This document shows, piece after piece, positions 24,168 through 35,585 of a DNA stretch of 64,000 bases. The notes under the pieces are model-generated. The model did no database searches and was not told where the DNA came from. It saw only the letters and a list, made by a program, of their open reading frames with translations. The DNA lies in assembly GCF_018866325.1 (NCBI RefSeq), contig NZ_CP076457.1, positions 434,001-498,000 on the forward strand, written 5' to 3'. Numbering within the stretch: position 1 is the stretch's first letter; every line of letters starts with the position of its first letter. A program made the position numbers and the translations under genes. The stretch is from Streptomyces sp. YPW6. Lineage in GTDB: Bacteria; Actinomycetota; Actinomycetes; Streptomycetales; Streptomycetaceae.

Positions 24168-26606
24168 ATGCACTCCCCCCACGATCCGTACGTCCGGGTG
24201 CGCGGCGCGCGCGAGCACAACCTCCAGGACGTGAACGTCGACATCCCGCGTGACACCCTGACCGTCTTCACCGGGGTCTCCGGGTCCGGCAAGTCGTCGC
24301 TGGCGTTCGGCACGATCTACGCCGAGGCCCAGCGCCGCTACTTCGAGTCCGTCGCCCCCTACGCCCGCAGGCTCATCCATCAGGCGGGCGCCCCCGCCGT
24401 CGGGGAGATCACCGGACTGCCGCCCGCCGTGTCCCTGGAGCAGCGGCGCTCCACCCCCGGGGCCAGGTCGTCCGTGGGGACGGTGACCACGCTCTCCAAC
24501 TCGCTGCGGATGCTGTTCTCCCGGGCCGGGCACTATCCGCCGGGGGCCGAGCGGCTGGACTCCGACGCGTTCTCCCCCAACACCGCGGCCGGGGCCTGCC
24601 CCGAGTGCCACGGGCTCGGGCGCGTCCACCGTACGGACGAAGGGCTGCTGGTCCCCGACCCCTCGCTCTCCATCCGGGAGGGGGCGATCGCCGCCTGGCC
24701 GGGGGCGTGGCAGGGGAAGAACCTGCGCGATGTGCTCGACACGCTCGGGTACGACGTCGACCGGCCGTGGCGCGAGCTGGATCCCGAGGACCGGGAGTGG
24801 ATCCTCTTCACCGACGAGCAGCCGGTGGTGACCGTGCATCCGGTACGGGATGCGGGCCGCATCCAGCGCCCGTACCAGGGGACGTACATGAGCGCCCGGC
24901 GCTATGTGCTGCACACCTTCGCCGACACCAGGAGCAGGACCCTGCGGGCGAAGGCCGAGCGCTTTCTGACCAGTGCGCCGTGCCCGGTCTGCGGCGGGAG
25001 CCGGCTGCGGCCGGAGGCGATGGCGGTGACCTTCGGCGGGCGGACCATCGCGGAGCTGGCCGCACTCCCCCTCTCCGACCTGGCCGAGCTGCTGGCCGGG
25101 GCGCACGGCGGGGCGGCGGGCGAGCCGGCGGGCGGGGCGGAGACGGCACGGGTGCTGACGGCCGACCTGCTGGCCCGGATCACCACGGTGACCGAGCTCG
25201 GGCTCGGCTACCTGAGTCTGGACCGCACGGCCCCCACCCTCTCCTTCGGCGAGCTGCAACGGCTGCGGCTGGCGACCCAGCTGCGCTCCGGGCTCTTCGG
25301 TGTCGTCTACGTCCTGGACGAACCGTCGGCCGGTCTGCACCCCGCCGATACGGAGTCCCTGCTCGGCGTGCTGGACCGGCTCAGGGAGGCCGGGAACTCC
25401 GTCTTCGTCGTGGAGCACCACCTCGATGTGGTGCGGCGGGCGGACTGGCTGGTGGACGTGGGCCCGCTGGCCGGGGAGCACGGCGGGCGGGTGCTGCACA
25501 GCGGGCCGCCGGACGGGCTGGCCGAGGTGCCGGAGTCCGCGACACGGCGGTTCCTGTTCGGCTCGGCCCCCGCGCCGGTACGGGAGCCCCGCACCCCCAC
25601 GGGATGGATCCGGCTCACCGGAGTCGAGCGCCACAATCTGCGCGGGGTCGACGCGGCATTCCCGCTCGGGGTGTTCACGGCGGTGACCGGGGTGTCCGGC
25701 TCGGGCAAGTCGACGCTGGTCGGCCAGGTGCTGGCCGGGGTACTGGCCGACCGGCAGGCGGGCGAGGCGCCGGCGGGGGCGGGCGAGCGGCACTGTGCCT
25801 CCGTCACGGGGCTGGAGGCGGTGGACCGGCTCATCCAGGTCGACCAGAAGCCCATCGGGCGGACGCCCCGGTCCAATCTGGCGACGTACACCGGCCTGTT
25901 CGACTCCGTACGGAAGCTGTTCGCGCGGACCGGGGCGGCCCGGGAGCGGGGCTACGGTGCGGGGCGCTTCTCGTTCAACGTGCGCGGGGGACGGTGCGAG
26001 ACCTGCCAGGGCGAGGGCTTCGTCTCGGTGGAGCTGCTGTTCCTGCCCAGCACCTACGCGCCCTGCCCGGACTGTCACGGCGCCCGCTACAACCCGGAGA
26101 CGCTGGAGGTCACCCTGGACGGCCTCACCGTCGCTCAGGTCCTGGATCTGACCGTGGAATCGGCGGCTTCGTTCTTCGCCGGGACGCCCGCCGTCGAGCG
26201 TGCGCTGCGGACCCTGCTGGACGTGGGGCTCGGCTATCTGCGGCTCGGGCAGCCCGCCACGGAGCTGTCCGGCGGGGAGGCGCAGCGCATCAAGCTGGCG
26301 GCGGAGCTCCAGCGCACCCGGCGCGGGCACACGCTGTATCTGCTGGACGAGCCGACGACAGGGCTGCACCCGGCCGATGTGGAGCTGCTGATGCGGCAGT
26401 TGCACGCGCTGGTCGACGGCGGGAGCACGGTGGTGGTCGTGGAGCACGACATGGCCGTGGTGGCGGGGGCGGACCATGTCATCGACCTGGGCCCCGGGGG
26501 CGGGGACCGGGGCGGACGGATCGTCGCGGCCGGCACCCCGGCCGAAGCGGCGCGGGAGCCCGGGAGCCGGACGGCGCCGTATCTGGCGGAGGCACTGCGG
26601 CGCTGA
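24168..26606 (+). CDS. UvrA-like ABC protein, class II (drug-resistance type)
   Basis: An 812-residue soluble protein with two ABC ATPase modules. Module one has Walker A GVSGSGKSS near residue 40, zinc ligands CPECHGLG and CPVCGGS, signature LSFGELQRLRLA and Walker B VYVLDEPSAGLHP. Module two has GVSGSGKST near 506, CETCQGEGFVS with CPDCHG, LSGGEAQRIKLA and LYLLDEPTTGLHP. It is about 140 residues shorter than housekeeping UvrA, lacking most of the UvrB-binding region, as in DrrC/UvrA2 proteins that protect against intercalating drugs. The first signature reads LSFGE instead of LSGGE. It starts 41 bases after the MFS stop and may be co-transcribed, which suits a shared resistance role. Confidence 0.88.
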   Translation: MHSPHDPYVRVRGAREHNLQDVNVDIPRDTLTVFTGVSGSGKSSLAFGTIYAEAQRRYFESVAPYARRLIHQAGAPAVGEITGLPPAVSLEQRRSTPGARSSVGTVTTLSNSLRMLFSRAGHYPPGAERLDSDAFSPNTAAGACPECHGLGRVHRTDEGLLVPDPSLSIREGAIAAWPGAWQGKNLRDVLDTLGYDVDRPWRELDPEDREWILFTDEQPVVTVHPVRDAGRIQRPYQGTYMSARRYVLHTFADTRSRTLRAKAERFLTSAPCPVCGGSRLRPEAMAVTFGGRTIAELAALPLSDLAELLAGAHGGAAGEPAGGAETARVLTADLLARITTVTELGLGYLSLDRTAPTLSFGELQRLRLATQLRSGLFGVVYVLDEPSAGLHPADTESLLGVLDRLREAGNSVFVVEHHLDVVRRADWLVDVGPLAGEHGGRVLHSGPPDGLAEVPESATRRFLFGSAPAPVREPRTPTGWIRLTGVERHNLRGVDAAFPLGVFTAVTGVSGSGKSTLVGQVLAGVLADRQAGEAPAGAGERHCASVTGLEAVDRLIQVDQKPIGRTPRSNLATYTGLFDSVRKLFARTGAARERGYGAGRFSFNVRGGRCETCQGEGFVSVELLFLPSTYAPCPDCHGARYNPETLEVTLDGLTVAQVLDLTVESAASFFAGTPAVERALRTLLDVGLGYLRLGQPATELSGGEAQRIKLAAELQRTRRGHTLYLLDEPTTGLHPADVELLMRQLHALVDGGSTVVVVEHDMAVVAGADHVIDLGPGGGDRGGRIVAAGTPAEAAREPGSRTAPYLAEALRR

Positions 26607-26672
26607 GCGGGTGCGGCTGTTCCCGTACGGCTCGTGCGGCCCTGGTCCCGGCCGGCCCGTGCACCGTCGTGC

Positions 26673-26709
26673 CCGTACGGTTCCGGGTGTCGCACCCGGA
26701 ACCGTACGG
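26673..26709. terminator. Bidirectional hairpin between uvrA-like gene and sdhB
   Basis: Perfect 17-base arms (26673-26689 and 26693-26709) with a three-base loop sit between two convergent genes, ending 14 bases from the sdhB stop. It can terminate both transcripts. Confidence 0.82.
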
Positions 26710-26722
26710 ATCAGGGCTTCCT

Positions 26723-27465
26723 TCAGCGGCGGACTTTGCGGGTGGCCCGCAGCCACTCCTTGTTCATCGCGGCGATGGAGGGCAGCGGGATGCCCTTGGG
26801 GCAGGCCGTTGCGCATTCACCGGTCAGGGTGCAGCCGCCGAAGCCCTCTTCGTCCATCTGGGCCACCATGTCCAGGACGCGGGTCTCGCGTTCGGGGGCG
26901 CCCTGCGGCAGGACGCCCAGGTGGTTGACCTTCGCCGAGGTGAACAGCATCGCCGAGCCGTTGGGGCAGGCGGCGACGCAGGCCCCGCAGCCGATGCACT
27001 CGGCGTGCTCGAAGGCGAAGTCGGCGTCCGGCTTGGGCACCGGGGTGGCGTGGGCGTCCGGTGCGGTCCCGGTGGGCGCGGAGATGTAGCCGCCGGACTG
27101 GATGATCCGGTCGAACGAGGACCGGTCCACGACCAGGTCCTTGATGACCGGGAAGGCGGAGGCGCGCCAGGGCTCGATGTCGATCGTGTCGCCGTCGGCG
27201 AAGGACCGCATGTGGAGCTGGCAGGTGGTGGTGCGTTCCGGGCCGTGGGCGTCGCCGTTGATGACGAGGCTGCACGCGCCGCAGATGCCCTCGCGGCAGT
27301 CGTGGTCGAAGGCGACGGGCTCTTCCCCGGCGAGGGTGAGTTCCTCGTTGAGGGTGTCGAGCATCTCCAGGAACGACATGTCCGCGGAGATGTCGTCGAC
27401 TTCGTAGGTGGCCATGGCGCCGGGCTCTTCGGCGTTGCGCTGACGCCAGACGCGCAGGGTGAGCT

Positions 27466-27469
<4 letters not shown>
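26723..27469 (-). CDS. sdhB: Succinate dehydrogenase / fumarate reductase iron-sulfur subunit
   Basis: A 248-residue subunit carrying electrons from SdhA flavin to menaquinone. The N-terminal ferredoxin domain binds a 2Fe-2S cluster ([12 protein letters not shown] near residue 60). The C-terminal domain holds [15 protein letters not shown] near 150 and [15 protein letters not shown] near 205 for the other clusters. The ATG overlaps the sdhA stop. It is the last gene of sdhCAB. The CIGCGAC motif and the single cytochrome gene fit the type-B enzyme typical of the second Streptomyces complex. Confidence 0.94.
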
Positions 27470-29415
<1,946 letters not shown>

Positions 29416-29416
29416 G

Positions 29417-30121
29417 TCAGCTCACCACTCCGGTCATGACGGCGACGGGTACGGAGACGAAGCCCAGGGTCAGCACCGCCGCGAGGATGGTGGCGAGGGT
29501 CTTCAGGATGCGGTCGCGGGTCGCGTTGCCGACGCCGAGGGTCTGTGCGGCACTCCAGAATCCGTGCTGGACGTGGAGGCCCATGGCGAGCACCGCGACG
29601 ATGTAGATGACGTTGCCGTACCAGGTGGAGAAGGTGTCGATGACGTTCTGGTACGGGTGTCCGGCCTCGAAGCTCGTGTGCACGGTGCCGGTCGTCAGGT
29701 CGAGGATGTGCCAGACGATGAAGAGCGCGAGGATGACGCCGCCCCAGCGCATGGTCCGGGTGGCGTAGCTCGCGCGGGGCTTCTTGTGGACGTACTTCGC
29801 GGGGCGTGCCTTGATGTCGCGGCGGCTCAGCTGGTACGCCGAGACGCCGTGCAGCACGACGGCGGCGACGAGCCCCACGCGGACGATCCAGAGCGCCCAC
29901 TCGTAGTGCAGGACCGGTTCGCCCAGGGTGCGCAGCCAGTGGGCGTACCCGTCGAACTCACCGGGTCCGAAGAAGATCTTCAGGTTGCCCACCATGTGGG
30001 CGACGAGATATCCGAGCATGACCAGACCGGTCACGGCCATGATCGTCTTCTTGCCGACGGTCGAGTCCCAGAGCGTACGCGTCATCGACGGCCGTCGGTC
30101 CGTCCGCGTTGCCAATGCCAT
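29417..30121 (-). CDS. sdhC: Succinate dehydrogenase cytochrome b subunit
   Basis: A 234-residue membrane anchor with five hydrophobic segments, beginning near residue 27 ([19 protein letters not shown]). Histidines in [23 protein letters not shown] and [10 protein letters not shown] are candidate haem ligands. A single anchor with five helices and two haems is the type-B arrangement, which couples succinate oxidation to menaquinone. First gene of sdhCAB. The start given is the first ATG; ATG 30085 is an alternative, since neither has a good ribosome site. It is divergent from a LysR regulator with a palindrome between them. Confidence 0.92.
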   Translation of the reverse strand: MALATRTDRRPSMTRTLWDSTVGKKTIMAVTGLVMLGYLVAHMVGNLKIFFGPGEFDGYAHWLRTLGEPVLHYEWALWIVRVGLVAAVVLHGVSAYQLSRRDIKARPAKYVHKKPRASYATRTMRWGGVILALFIVWHILDLTTGTVHTSFEAGHPYQNVIDTFSTWYGNVIYIVAVLAMGLHVQHGFWSAAQTLGVGNATRDRILKTLATILAAVLTLGFVSVPVAVMTGVVS

Positions 30122-30180
30122 GTACACGAAGGTAGGGGCGGAGGACCCGATCAGTCCAAGACATGGAATGGCTGATCTCC

Positions 30181-30195
30181 ATAGGTGGAGCCTAT
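30181..30195. promoter_or_regulatory. LysR-type operator between sdhC and the LysR gene
   Basis: ATAGG-N5-CCTAT is a perfect interrupted palindrome containing the T-N11-A core of LysR-type binding sites. It lies 22 bases upstream of the regulator's start in the 96-base divergent spacer, and so is placed for autoregulation and control of sdhCAB. Confidence 0.65.
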
Positions 30196-30217
30196 CGGTG
30201 AGGTCTATCGTCGGCGT

Positions 30218-31114
30218 ATGCACTTCCAGCAGCTCACCTACTTCGTGGCCGTCGCCGAGGCCCGGCACTTCACCCGGGCCGCCGAGGCGGTCCATGTGTC
30301 GCAGCCCTCCCTCTCCCAGCAGATCCGGGCGCTGGAGGCGGAGCTGGGCGCGGACCTGTTCAGCCGCGCCCGGGGCAACATCACCCTCACCGACGCGGGC
30401 GAGGCGCTGCTGCCGCTGGCCCGGCGGATCCTCGCCGACGCGGAGACCGCGCGCCACGAGGTGCAGGAGCTGGTTTCGCTGCGCAGCGGCCGGGTGCGCC
30501 TCGGAGCGACGCCCAGTCTGTGCACCGGGCTGCTGCCGGATCTGCTGCGCGCCTTCCACGACCGGCATCCGGGGGTGCGGCTGCTGCTGGAGGAGGGGGG
30601 CTCGCACGACCTCGTACGTCAGCTGGCGCGCGGGGCCCTCGACCTGGCGCTGGTGGTGCTGCCGCTGCCGGCCGCCTCGCCCGCGCTGACCACGGTGGAG
30701 CTGCTGCGGGAGGACCTGGTGGTGGTGTCAGCCGCGACGGAGCCTTGGCCGGGACGGGACGGCTCGATCCGGATCGCCGATCTGGAGGGGGCGCCGCTGG
30801 TGATGTTCCGGCACGGGTACAACCTGCGGGAGCTGACGCTCGCCGCGTGCCGCGCGGAGGGCTTCGAGCCGACGTTCACCATCGAGGGCGGCGAGATGGA
30901 CGCGGTGCTCGGCTTCGTACGGGCGGGGCTCGGCATCGCCGTCGTGCCGGCCATGGTCGCCGCCCGCGCGGGCCACGACCTGCGCCGGACAGCACTCGCG
31001 GGCGACGGACTGCGCCGGACGATCGCGCTGGCGCACCGCAGCGACGTGGACCCGCCACGGGCCGCGCGCGAACTCCAGCGGATGCTGCTGGAGCACCGGC
31101 CGGTCCCCGGCTGA
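30218..31114 (+). CDS. LysR-family transcriptional regulator
   Basis: A 298-residue regulator. The winged helix-turn-helix at residues 1-60 (FTRAAEAVHVSQPSLSQQIRALE) is canonical, followed by the co-inducer domain with VRLGATPSL, DLALVVLPLP and GLGIAVVPAMVAARA. ATG 30218 gives the standard MHFQQLTYFVAVAE start. Divergent placement next to sdhCAB and a LysR-type operator in the spacer suggest that it controls this respiratory operon, probably in response to a metabolite. It is convergent with rmdA downstream. Confidence 0.92.
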   Translation: MHFQQLTYFVAVAEARHFTRAAEAVHVSQPSLSQQIRALEAELGADLFSRARGNITLTDAGEALLPLARRILADAETARHEVQELVSLRSGRVRLGATPSLCTGLLPDLLRAFHDRHPGVRLLLEEGGSHDLVRQLARGALDLALVVLPLPAASPALTTVELLREDLVVVSAATEPWPGRDGSIRIADLEGAPLVMFRHGYNLRELTLAACRAEGFEPTFTIEGGEMDAVLGFVRAGLGIAVVPAMVAARAGHDLRRTALAGDGLRRTIALAHRSDVDPPRAARELQRMLLEHRPVPG

Positions 31115-31124
31115 CGTGGGCCCC

Positions 31125-31153
31125 GCGCGCCGGGCGGGCCCCGCCCGGCGCGC
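31125..31153. terminator. Hairpin between LysR gene and rmdA
   Basis: GCGCGCCGGGCGGG and its complement (31125-31138 and 31140-31153) form a tight G/C stem between two convergent stops. Confidence 0.65.
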
Positions 31154-31156
31154 CGC

Positions 31157-33331
31157 TCAGACCGCGTCCGCCAGCAGCAGGGAGTGAATGCGGTCCGGGG
31201 CCCCGGGGCGGGCGTAGTACCAGCCCTGGGCGGTGTCGCAGCCGATCCGGCGCAGCTGTTCGGCCTGCGCGCCCGTCTCCACGCCCTCCACCGTGACGGC
31301 CAGCTCCAGGCTGTGGGCCAGTGACACGATGCCCTCGACGATCTTCAGATCGACCGGGTCCGCCGGGTGCTGCTGCATGCCCCGGGTGAAGGAACGGTCC
31401 AGCTTGAGCACGCTCACCGGCAGCCGCCGCAGGTTCGCCAGGTTCGAATAGCCCGTACCGAAGTCGTCGAGCGCGATGTCGACGCCCATCTCCGCGAGCT
31501 GCCGCAGCGGCTTGAGGAGATCGTCGTCGGCGCCGATCAGCGCCGACTCGGTCACCTCCAGGCAGAGCGCTCCCGGCTCCAGACCGGAACGTTCCAGCAC
31601 GTCGACCGTCTCCGCGACCAGCCGGGGGTGGTGCAGCTGGGTCGGCGACAGGTTGACGTTGATCCGCAGCGGCCCGCCGTCGCTGTGCCGCTCCTGCCAG
31701 AAGTTGGCCTGCCGTACGGACTCCTCCAGCACCCAGCGGCCGAGCGGCACGATGAGTCCGGTGTGCTCGGCGAGCGGGATGAACCGGTCGGGGCCGAGCA
31801 CCCCGTGCTGCGGATGGCACCACCGTACGAGCGCCTCCGCGCCGTGCACCGTGCCGTCGCCCAGGTGCACGAGCGGCTGGTACTCGATGAAGAACTCGCC
31901 CCGGTCCAGGGCCGTGGGGAGCGCGGTGGTCAGCCCGTGCCGGGTGATGGCGCGCGCGTCGGCCTCCGCGTCGGCGAGCTGGAAGCGGTTCCCGCCCGCC
32001 GCCTTGGCCCGGTACATCGTGATGTCGGCGCTGCGCAGTACCTCGGCGGCGCTCCGCTCCCCGGAGGGCCCCTCGACGATGCCGACCGAACCACGGACGG
32101 TCAGCTCGCGGCCGTCGAGGCGGACCGGGGTGGCGAGCGCGTTGAGGATGCGGCCGGCCAGTTCGTGCACCCCTTCGGCGGTGTCCGGTCCGGTGGTCAG
32201 CGCCACGAACTCGTCCCCGCCGAGCCGGGCGACCATCTCACCGGACGCGGTGGCGCAGCTCTGGAGCCGGTCGGCGACCTCGACGAGCAGGCGGTCCCCG
32301 GCGGCGTGGCCGAGGCTGTCGTTGATGGCCTTGAAGCCGTCGAGGTCCAGGTAGCAGAGGCCGAAGCGGACGCCTTCCTGGGCGGTGAGGGCCTTCTCCA
32401 GCCGCTCGAAGAACAGGGTCCGGTTGGGCAGGCCGGTGAGCGCGTCGTGGGTGGCCTCGTACCGCAGCCGCAGGTTGAGCAGCCGGCGCTCGGTGGTGTC
32501 CTCCATCAGCGCGAGCTGGTACTCGGGGCGGCCCTCGGAGTCGCGCAGCAGCGAGACGGTGAGGTTGGTCCACAGGACGGTGCCGTCGTTGCGGTAGTAC
32601 GCCTTCTCGACCCGGTAGTGCTCGCGTTGGCCGCGCACCAGCTCGTCGTAGTACTTCCACACCTGCGGCGAGTCCTCGGGGTGGACCCACTCGTTCACCT
32701 TGTGGCTGCGGACGTGGTGCTCCAGACCGCCGAACATTCTGGTGAGCGTGTCGTTGATCTCCAGGATGTTGCCGTCCAGGTCGGCGATGCCGATGCCGAT
32801 GGCGGCGTCCTTGAAGACCGCGCGGAACCGGGCCTCGGTGGCGTGCAGGGCCTCTTCGGCGTGCGAGCGGGCCGTCAGCGCCGAGCGGGCGATGGCCTCC
32901 TGCTCGGCGAGCGTGCGTTCGCGCAGGGCACCGGTGAACCCGGCGGCCAGCGTGTGCTGGATGCGGGCGCAGCGGGCGCGGCCGTCCTCGGTCGACAGCG
33001 TGCCGGGGCCGTTGCCGCCGCAGTACAGGACGAGGTAGGAGTCGACGACGCCGAGGGTGGAGCTCAGGGCGTCCGGATCGGTGCAGTGCGCGTCGATCAG
33101 GGCCGCGCCGACCCGCTGGGCGGGCGAGGCGTCGAAGGGGTGGGCGTGCAGGATGCCGTTCAGCTCGCGTGCCAGGGGCAGCAGATGCTGTTCGAACTCG
33201 GGCCGGGTCAGGGAGGTGGCCGTCAGGGGGAAGATGGCCCGGCTCCAGATTCTGGCGAACCTCCGGAGCCGGCCCTCCGGACCGTCGGGTTCCGCGTCCG
33301 GCTCTCCGGACGCCTGGGCGGGAATGCTCAC
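31157..33331 (-). CDS. rmdA: PAS-GGDEF-EAL cyclic di-GMP turnover protein, RmdA orthologue
   Basis: A 724-residue cytosolic protein. An N-terminal 150-residue helical region is followed by a PAS domain (about 155-285), a GGDEF domain with intact GGDEF and an EAL domain beginning near 470 with intact AEALVRW, DDFGTGYSNL and EGVE motifs. In principle it can both make and degrade c-di-GMP. The neighbours, a DUF574 methyltransferase and a four-repeat lipoprotein, repeat the S. coelicolor SCO0928-0929-0930 order as I recall it, where SCO0928 is RmdA, a phosphodiesterase affecting aerial development. GTG start overlaps the methyltransferase stop. Confidence 0.9.
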   Translation of the reverse strand: MSIPAQASGEPDAEPDGPEGRLRRFARIWSRAIFPLTATSLTRPEFEQHLLPLARELNGILHAHPFDASPAQRVGAALIDAHCTDPDALSSTLGVVDSYLVLYCGGNGPGTLSTEDGRARCARIQHTLAAGFTGALRERTLAEQEAIARSALTARSHAEEALHATEARFRAVFKDAAIGIGIADLDGNILEINDTLTRMFGGLEHHVRSHKVNEWVHPEDSPQVWKYYDELVRGQREHYRVEKAYYRNDGTVLWTNLTVSLLRDSEGRPEYQLALMEDTTERRLLNLRLRYEATHDALTGLPNRTLFFERLEKALTAQEGVRFGLCYLDLDGFKAINDSLGHAAGDRLLVEVADRLQSCATASGEMVARLGGDEFVALTTGPDTAEGVHELAGRILNALATPVRLDGRELTVRGSVGIVEGPSGERSAAEVLRSADITMYRAKAAGGNRFQLADAEADARAITRHGLTTALPTALDRGEFFIEYQPLVHLGDGTVHGAEALVRWCHPQHGVLGPDRFIPLAEHTGLIVPLGRWVLEESVRQANFWQERHSDGGPLRINVNLSPTQLHHPRLVAETVDVLERSGLEPGALCLEVTESALIGADDDLLKPLRQLAEMGVDIALDDFGTGYSNLANLRRLPVSVLKLDRSFTRGMQQHPADPVDLKIVEGIVSLAHSLELAVTVEGVETGAQAEQLRRIGCDTAQGWYYARPGAPDRIHSLLLADAV

Positions 33332-34146
33332 GCCTTGCGCCCGACCCCGCCGAAGCCCGAGAAGGCGTACGGGTCTTCCTGTCCCGGCGACTGCGGGGTC
33401 TCGGGCCGCCATTCGGGCATCGACACGAGTCCGGGTTCGACCATCTCGCAGCCCTCGAAGAACCGGCCGATCTCCTCGCGCGAGCGCATGATCAGCGGAT
33501 TGCGGATGTTCTTGTAGACGCCGACCGTGCCGGCGGCCTCCTCCCTGGAGAGCGGGATGCCCTCGTAGGAGGCGTGGGTCAGGACGATCAGACTGCCGGG
33601 GGCCAGGGCGTCGCGCAGTTCGGCGACCGCGGCGTACGGCTCGTCGGCGTCCTCGATGAAGTGGAGCACCGCGACCAGCAGCAGGGCCACCGGCCGGTCC
33701 AGGTCGAGCAGTCCGGTGACCTCCGGGGCCGCCAGGATCTCCTTGGGGCGGCGCAGGTCGGCGGCGGCGATGACCGCGCGGTCGTTGCCCTCCAGCACGG
33801 CCTGGCTGTGTGCGACGGCGACCGGGTCGTGGTCGACGTAGGCCACCTTGGCACCGGGATCGGCGGCCTGGGCGACCTCGTGGACGTTGCCGAACGTCGG
33901 GATGCCGGAGCCGATGTCCAGGAACTGGTCGATGCCCGAGTCGACGGCGTGGCGGACGGCCCGGCGCATAAAGGCGCGATTGGCCTGCATGATCTTGGGA
34001 AGGCCCGGGAGGAACTCCATGGCCTTGCGCGCGGCTTCCCGGTCCACCTCGAAATTGTGCGATCCGCCCAGATAGAAGTCGTACATGCGGGACACGCTCG
34101 GCACCGAAATGTCTATGCCCTGCGGTGCCCAGGCGGGACGCTCCAT
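33328..34146 (-). CDS. SAM-dependent methyltransferase, DUF574 family
   Basis: A 272-residue protein of the Streptomyces-abundant DUF574 (PF04672) methyltransferases. It starts MERPAWAPQGIDISVPSVSR, then MYDFYLGGSHNFEVDREAA, and the SAM site FLDIGSGIPTFGNVHEVAQ near 95. ATG 34146 is chosen over an upstream GTG because GGAG lies six bases before it and known members begin the same way. The substrate is unknown for the family. The stop overlaps the rmdA start, so the two proteins are probably made together, which hints at a link to c-di-GMP signalling. Confidence 0.9.
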   Translation of the reverse strand: MERPAWAPQGIDISVPSVSRMYDFYLGGSHNFEVDREAARKAMEFLPGLPKIMQANRAFMRRAVRHAVDSGIDQFLDIGSGIPTFGNVHEVAQAADPGAKVAYVDHDPVAVAHSQAVLEGNDRAVIAAADLRRPKEILAAPEVTGLLDLDRPVALLLVAVLHFIEDADEPYAAVAELRDALAPGSLIVLTHASYEGIPLSREEAAGTVGVYKNIRNPLIMRSREEIGRFFEGCEMVEPGLVSMPEWRPETPQSPGQEDPYAFSGFGGVGRKA

Positions 34147-34402
34147 CGATGTCTCCAACAAGTTCGCCACGGCGGTCCGGCCATGTTCATGGTCAGTGTT
34201 GACCAGAGGCTACTGATCGGCCGCCAAGAGAGCGAGTGGAAACGGAAATTAGCGATCCGTTATTGGTCACACTCCGGTGGCATACCCGGCCGGTCCGTCG
34301 CCGCGTGTGTACGGACAGCGACGGACCGGCACTCCGGGCGCCGTTTCCCGGCGGTTCGGGGCCACTTGGGGCTCGTGGGCGATTGTTCTGCGGAGTCCGT
34401 GA

Positions 34403-35368
34403 TTACTTGGCGGCGCCGACGAGTTTCGAATCCGGGGATACGGCGTACCAGGTTCCGCCGACACCCTGCCCGTTGGTGTCTCCGGGCTTCTTGTCGCCCG
34501 CGAAGGTGTAGATCGGCCAGCAGTCGATGGTCTGCTGCTCGATGCCGTCGGGGCGGTCGAAGGTGACGAATCCCTTCGTGGTGACACCGTCCACCGCATT
34601 CTTGGCCACAGGGGCGACTACCGGCCACTTCTTGAGGCAGTCGCCGGTGCAGGCGGTCTTCATCGGCCAGGCGGAGTCCTTGGTGAAGCGGTAGACCGTC
34701 ATACCGCGGCCGTCCACCACGATGTCGCCGAGTTCCGGGTCCTTGCGGACCGAGAGTCCGGCGGGGTCGGCCGGTTCGGCGACTCCCTCGCTGTCGGCGT
34801 TCTTCGCCGCCTTCTTCCCGTCCGGGGCCGCGGCGAACCAGGTGCCGCCGACGCCCTGTCCGTTGATCTGGCCGGGGGCGGTGTCCTTGGCGTAGCGGTA
34901 CACCGGCCAGCCGTCGACGGTGAGCTGGCTGGTGCCGTCGGGGCGGGAGACCTCGCCGAGCAGTTCCTCGTCCGTGCCGGCCGCGGCGACGGCGTTGCCC
35001 GATGCCACCACCGGCCAGACCGCAGCGCATTCGCCCTCGCAGTTCGACTTGGGCGGGTTCGCGGTGTCCTTGTCGAAGCGGTAGAGCGTGAACCCCTCGC
35101 TGTCGGTGAGCACCTTTCCGAGCTTCTTGTCCTCCTGCACGCCGAGTTGACCGGCCTCCTCGGGTTCCGGCGCCTCCGCGCCGGCCCCGGAGCCGTACCC
35201 GCCGCCGTCCGATCCGTATCCGCTCCCGGCGGGCTGCTGGGCAGGGGCGGCGTTGCCCACCGCCTGGCCGTTCGGCGACGTGCCGCCCTGTTCCTGACCG
35301 CACGCCGTCGTGAGCGTCAACAGAGCCGCCGCGGTGACCGCGAGCGAGGCGTTGCGCCAGGTGTTCAT
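34403..35368 (-). CDS. Secreted lipoprotein with four DUF-type repeats (SCO0930-like)
   Basis: A 321-residue lipoprotein. The signal peptide ends in the lipobox TTAC at residues 20-23. After a Gly/Ser/Tyr linker come repeats of the secreted-repeat type: LTDSEGFTLYRFDKDTANPP, then LTVDGWPVYRYAKDT, VVDGRGMTVYRFTKDS and QTIDCWPIYTFAGD. Each pair is separated by paired cysteines (CEGEC, CTGDC) and a WPVVA motif. The repeats resemble the lipoprotein with Yx(FWY)xxD motif family. It sits on the outer face of the membrane; the function is unknown. It lies 256 bases upstream of the methyltransferase gene; that spacer has no ORF and probably a separate promoter. Confidence 0.88.
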   Translation of the reverse strand: MNTWRNASLAVTAAALLTLTTACGQEQGGTSPNGQAVGNAAPAQQPAGSGYGSDGGGYGSGAGAEAPEPEEAGQLGVQEDKKLGKVLTDSEGFTLYRFDKDTANPPKSNCEGECAAVWPVVASGNAVAAAGTDEELLGEVSRPDGTSQLTVDGWPVYRYAKDTAPGQINGQGVGGTWFAAAPDGKKAAKNADSEGVAEPADPAGLSVRKDPELGDIVVDGRGMTVYRFTKDSAWPMKTACTGDCLKKWPVVAPVAKNAVDGVTTKGFVTFDRPDGIEQQTIDCWPIYTFAGDKKPGDTNGQGVGGTWYAVSPDSKLVGAAK

Positions 35369-35525
35369 GTCGACTCCCGTGGTGCTTCGTCGTACCAGTG
35401 GTGATCCCGGCGCGGGACCGCGCCGTTCGTGGCCCTAGGTACGGGACGCCGACCCGGTCGCGTTCAAACACAGCCGCAGAAGAATGCGGCGGGTCCGGCC
35501 GACCGGGCAAACCCGAACGGCCCCT

Positions 35526-35539
35526 TGATCGCACGATCA
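35526..35539. promoter_or_regulatory. TGATCG-N2-CGATCA palindrome in a divergent promoter region
   Basis: Six-base perfect arms in the 217-base spacer between the lipoprotein (minus) and the polyproline protein (plus), 47 bases before the latter's start. It is a possible operator, with no known matching regulator. Confidence 0.3.
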
Positions 35540-35585
35540 GGCGAACTCGCCTGCGGCGACCGCGTGTTCCCCCGCGGCGTGGATC

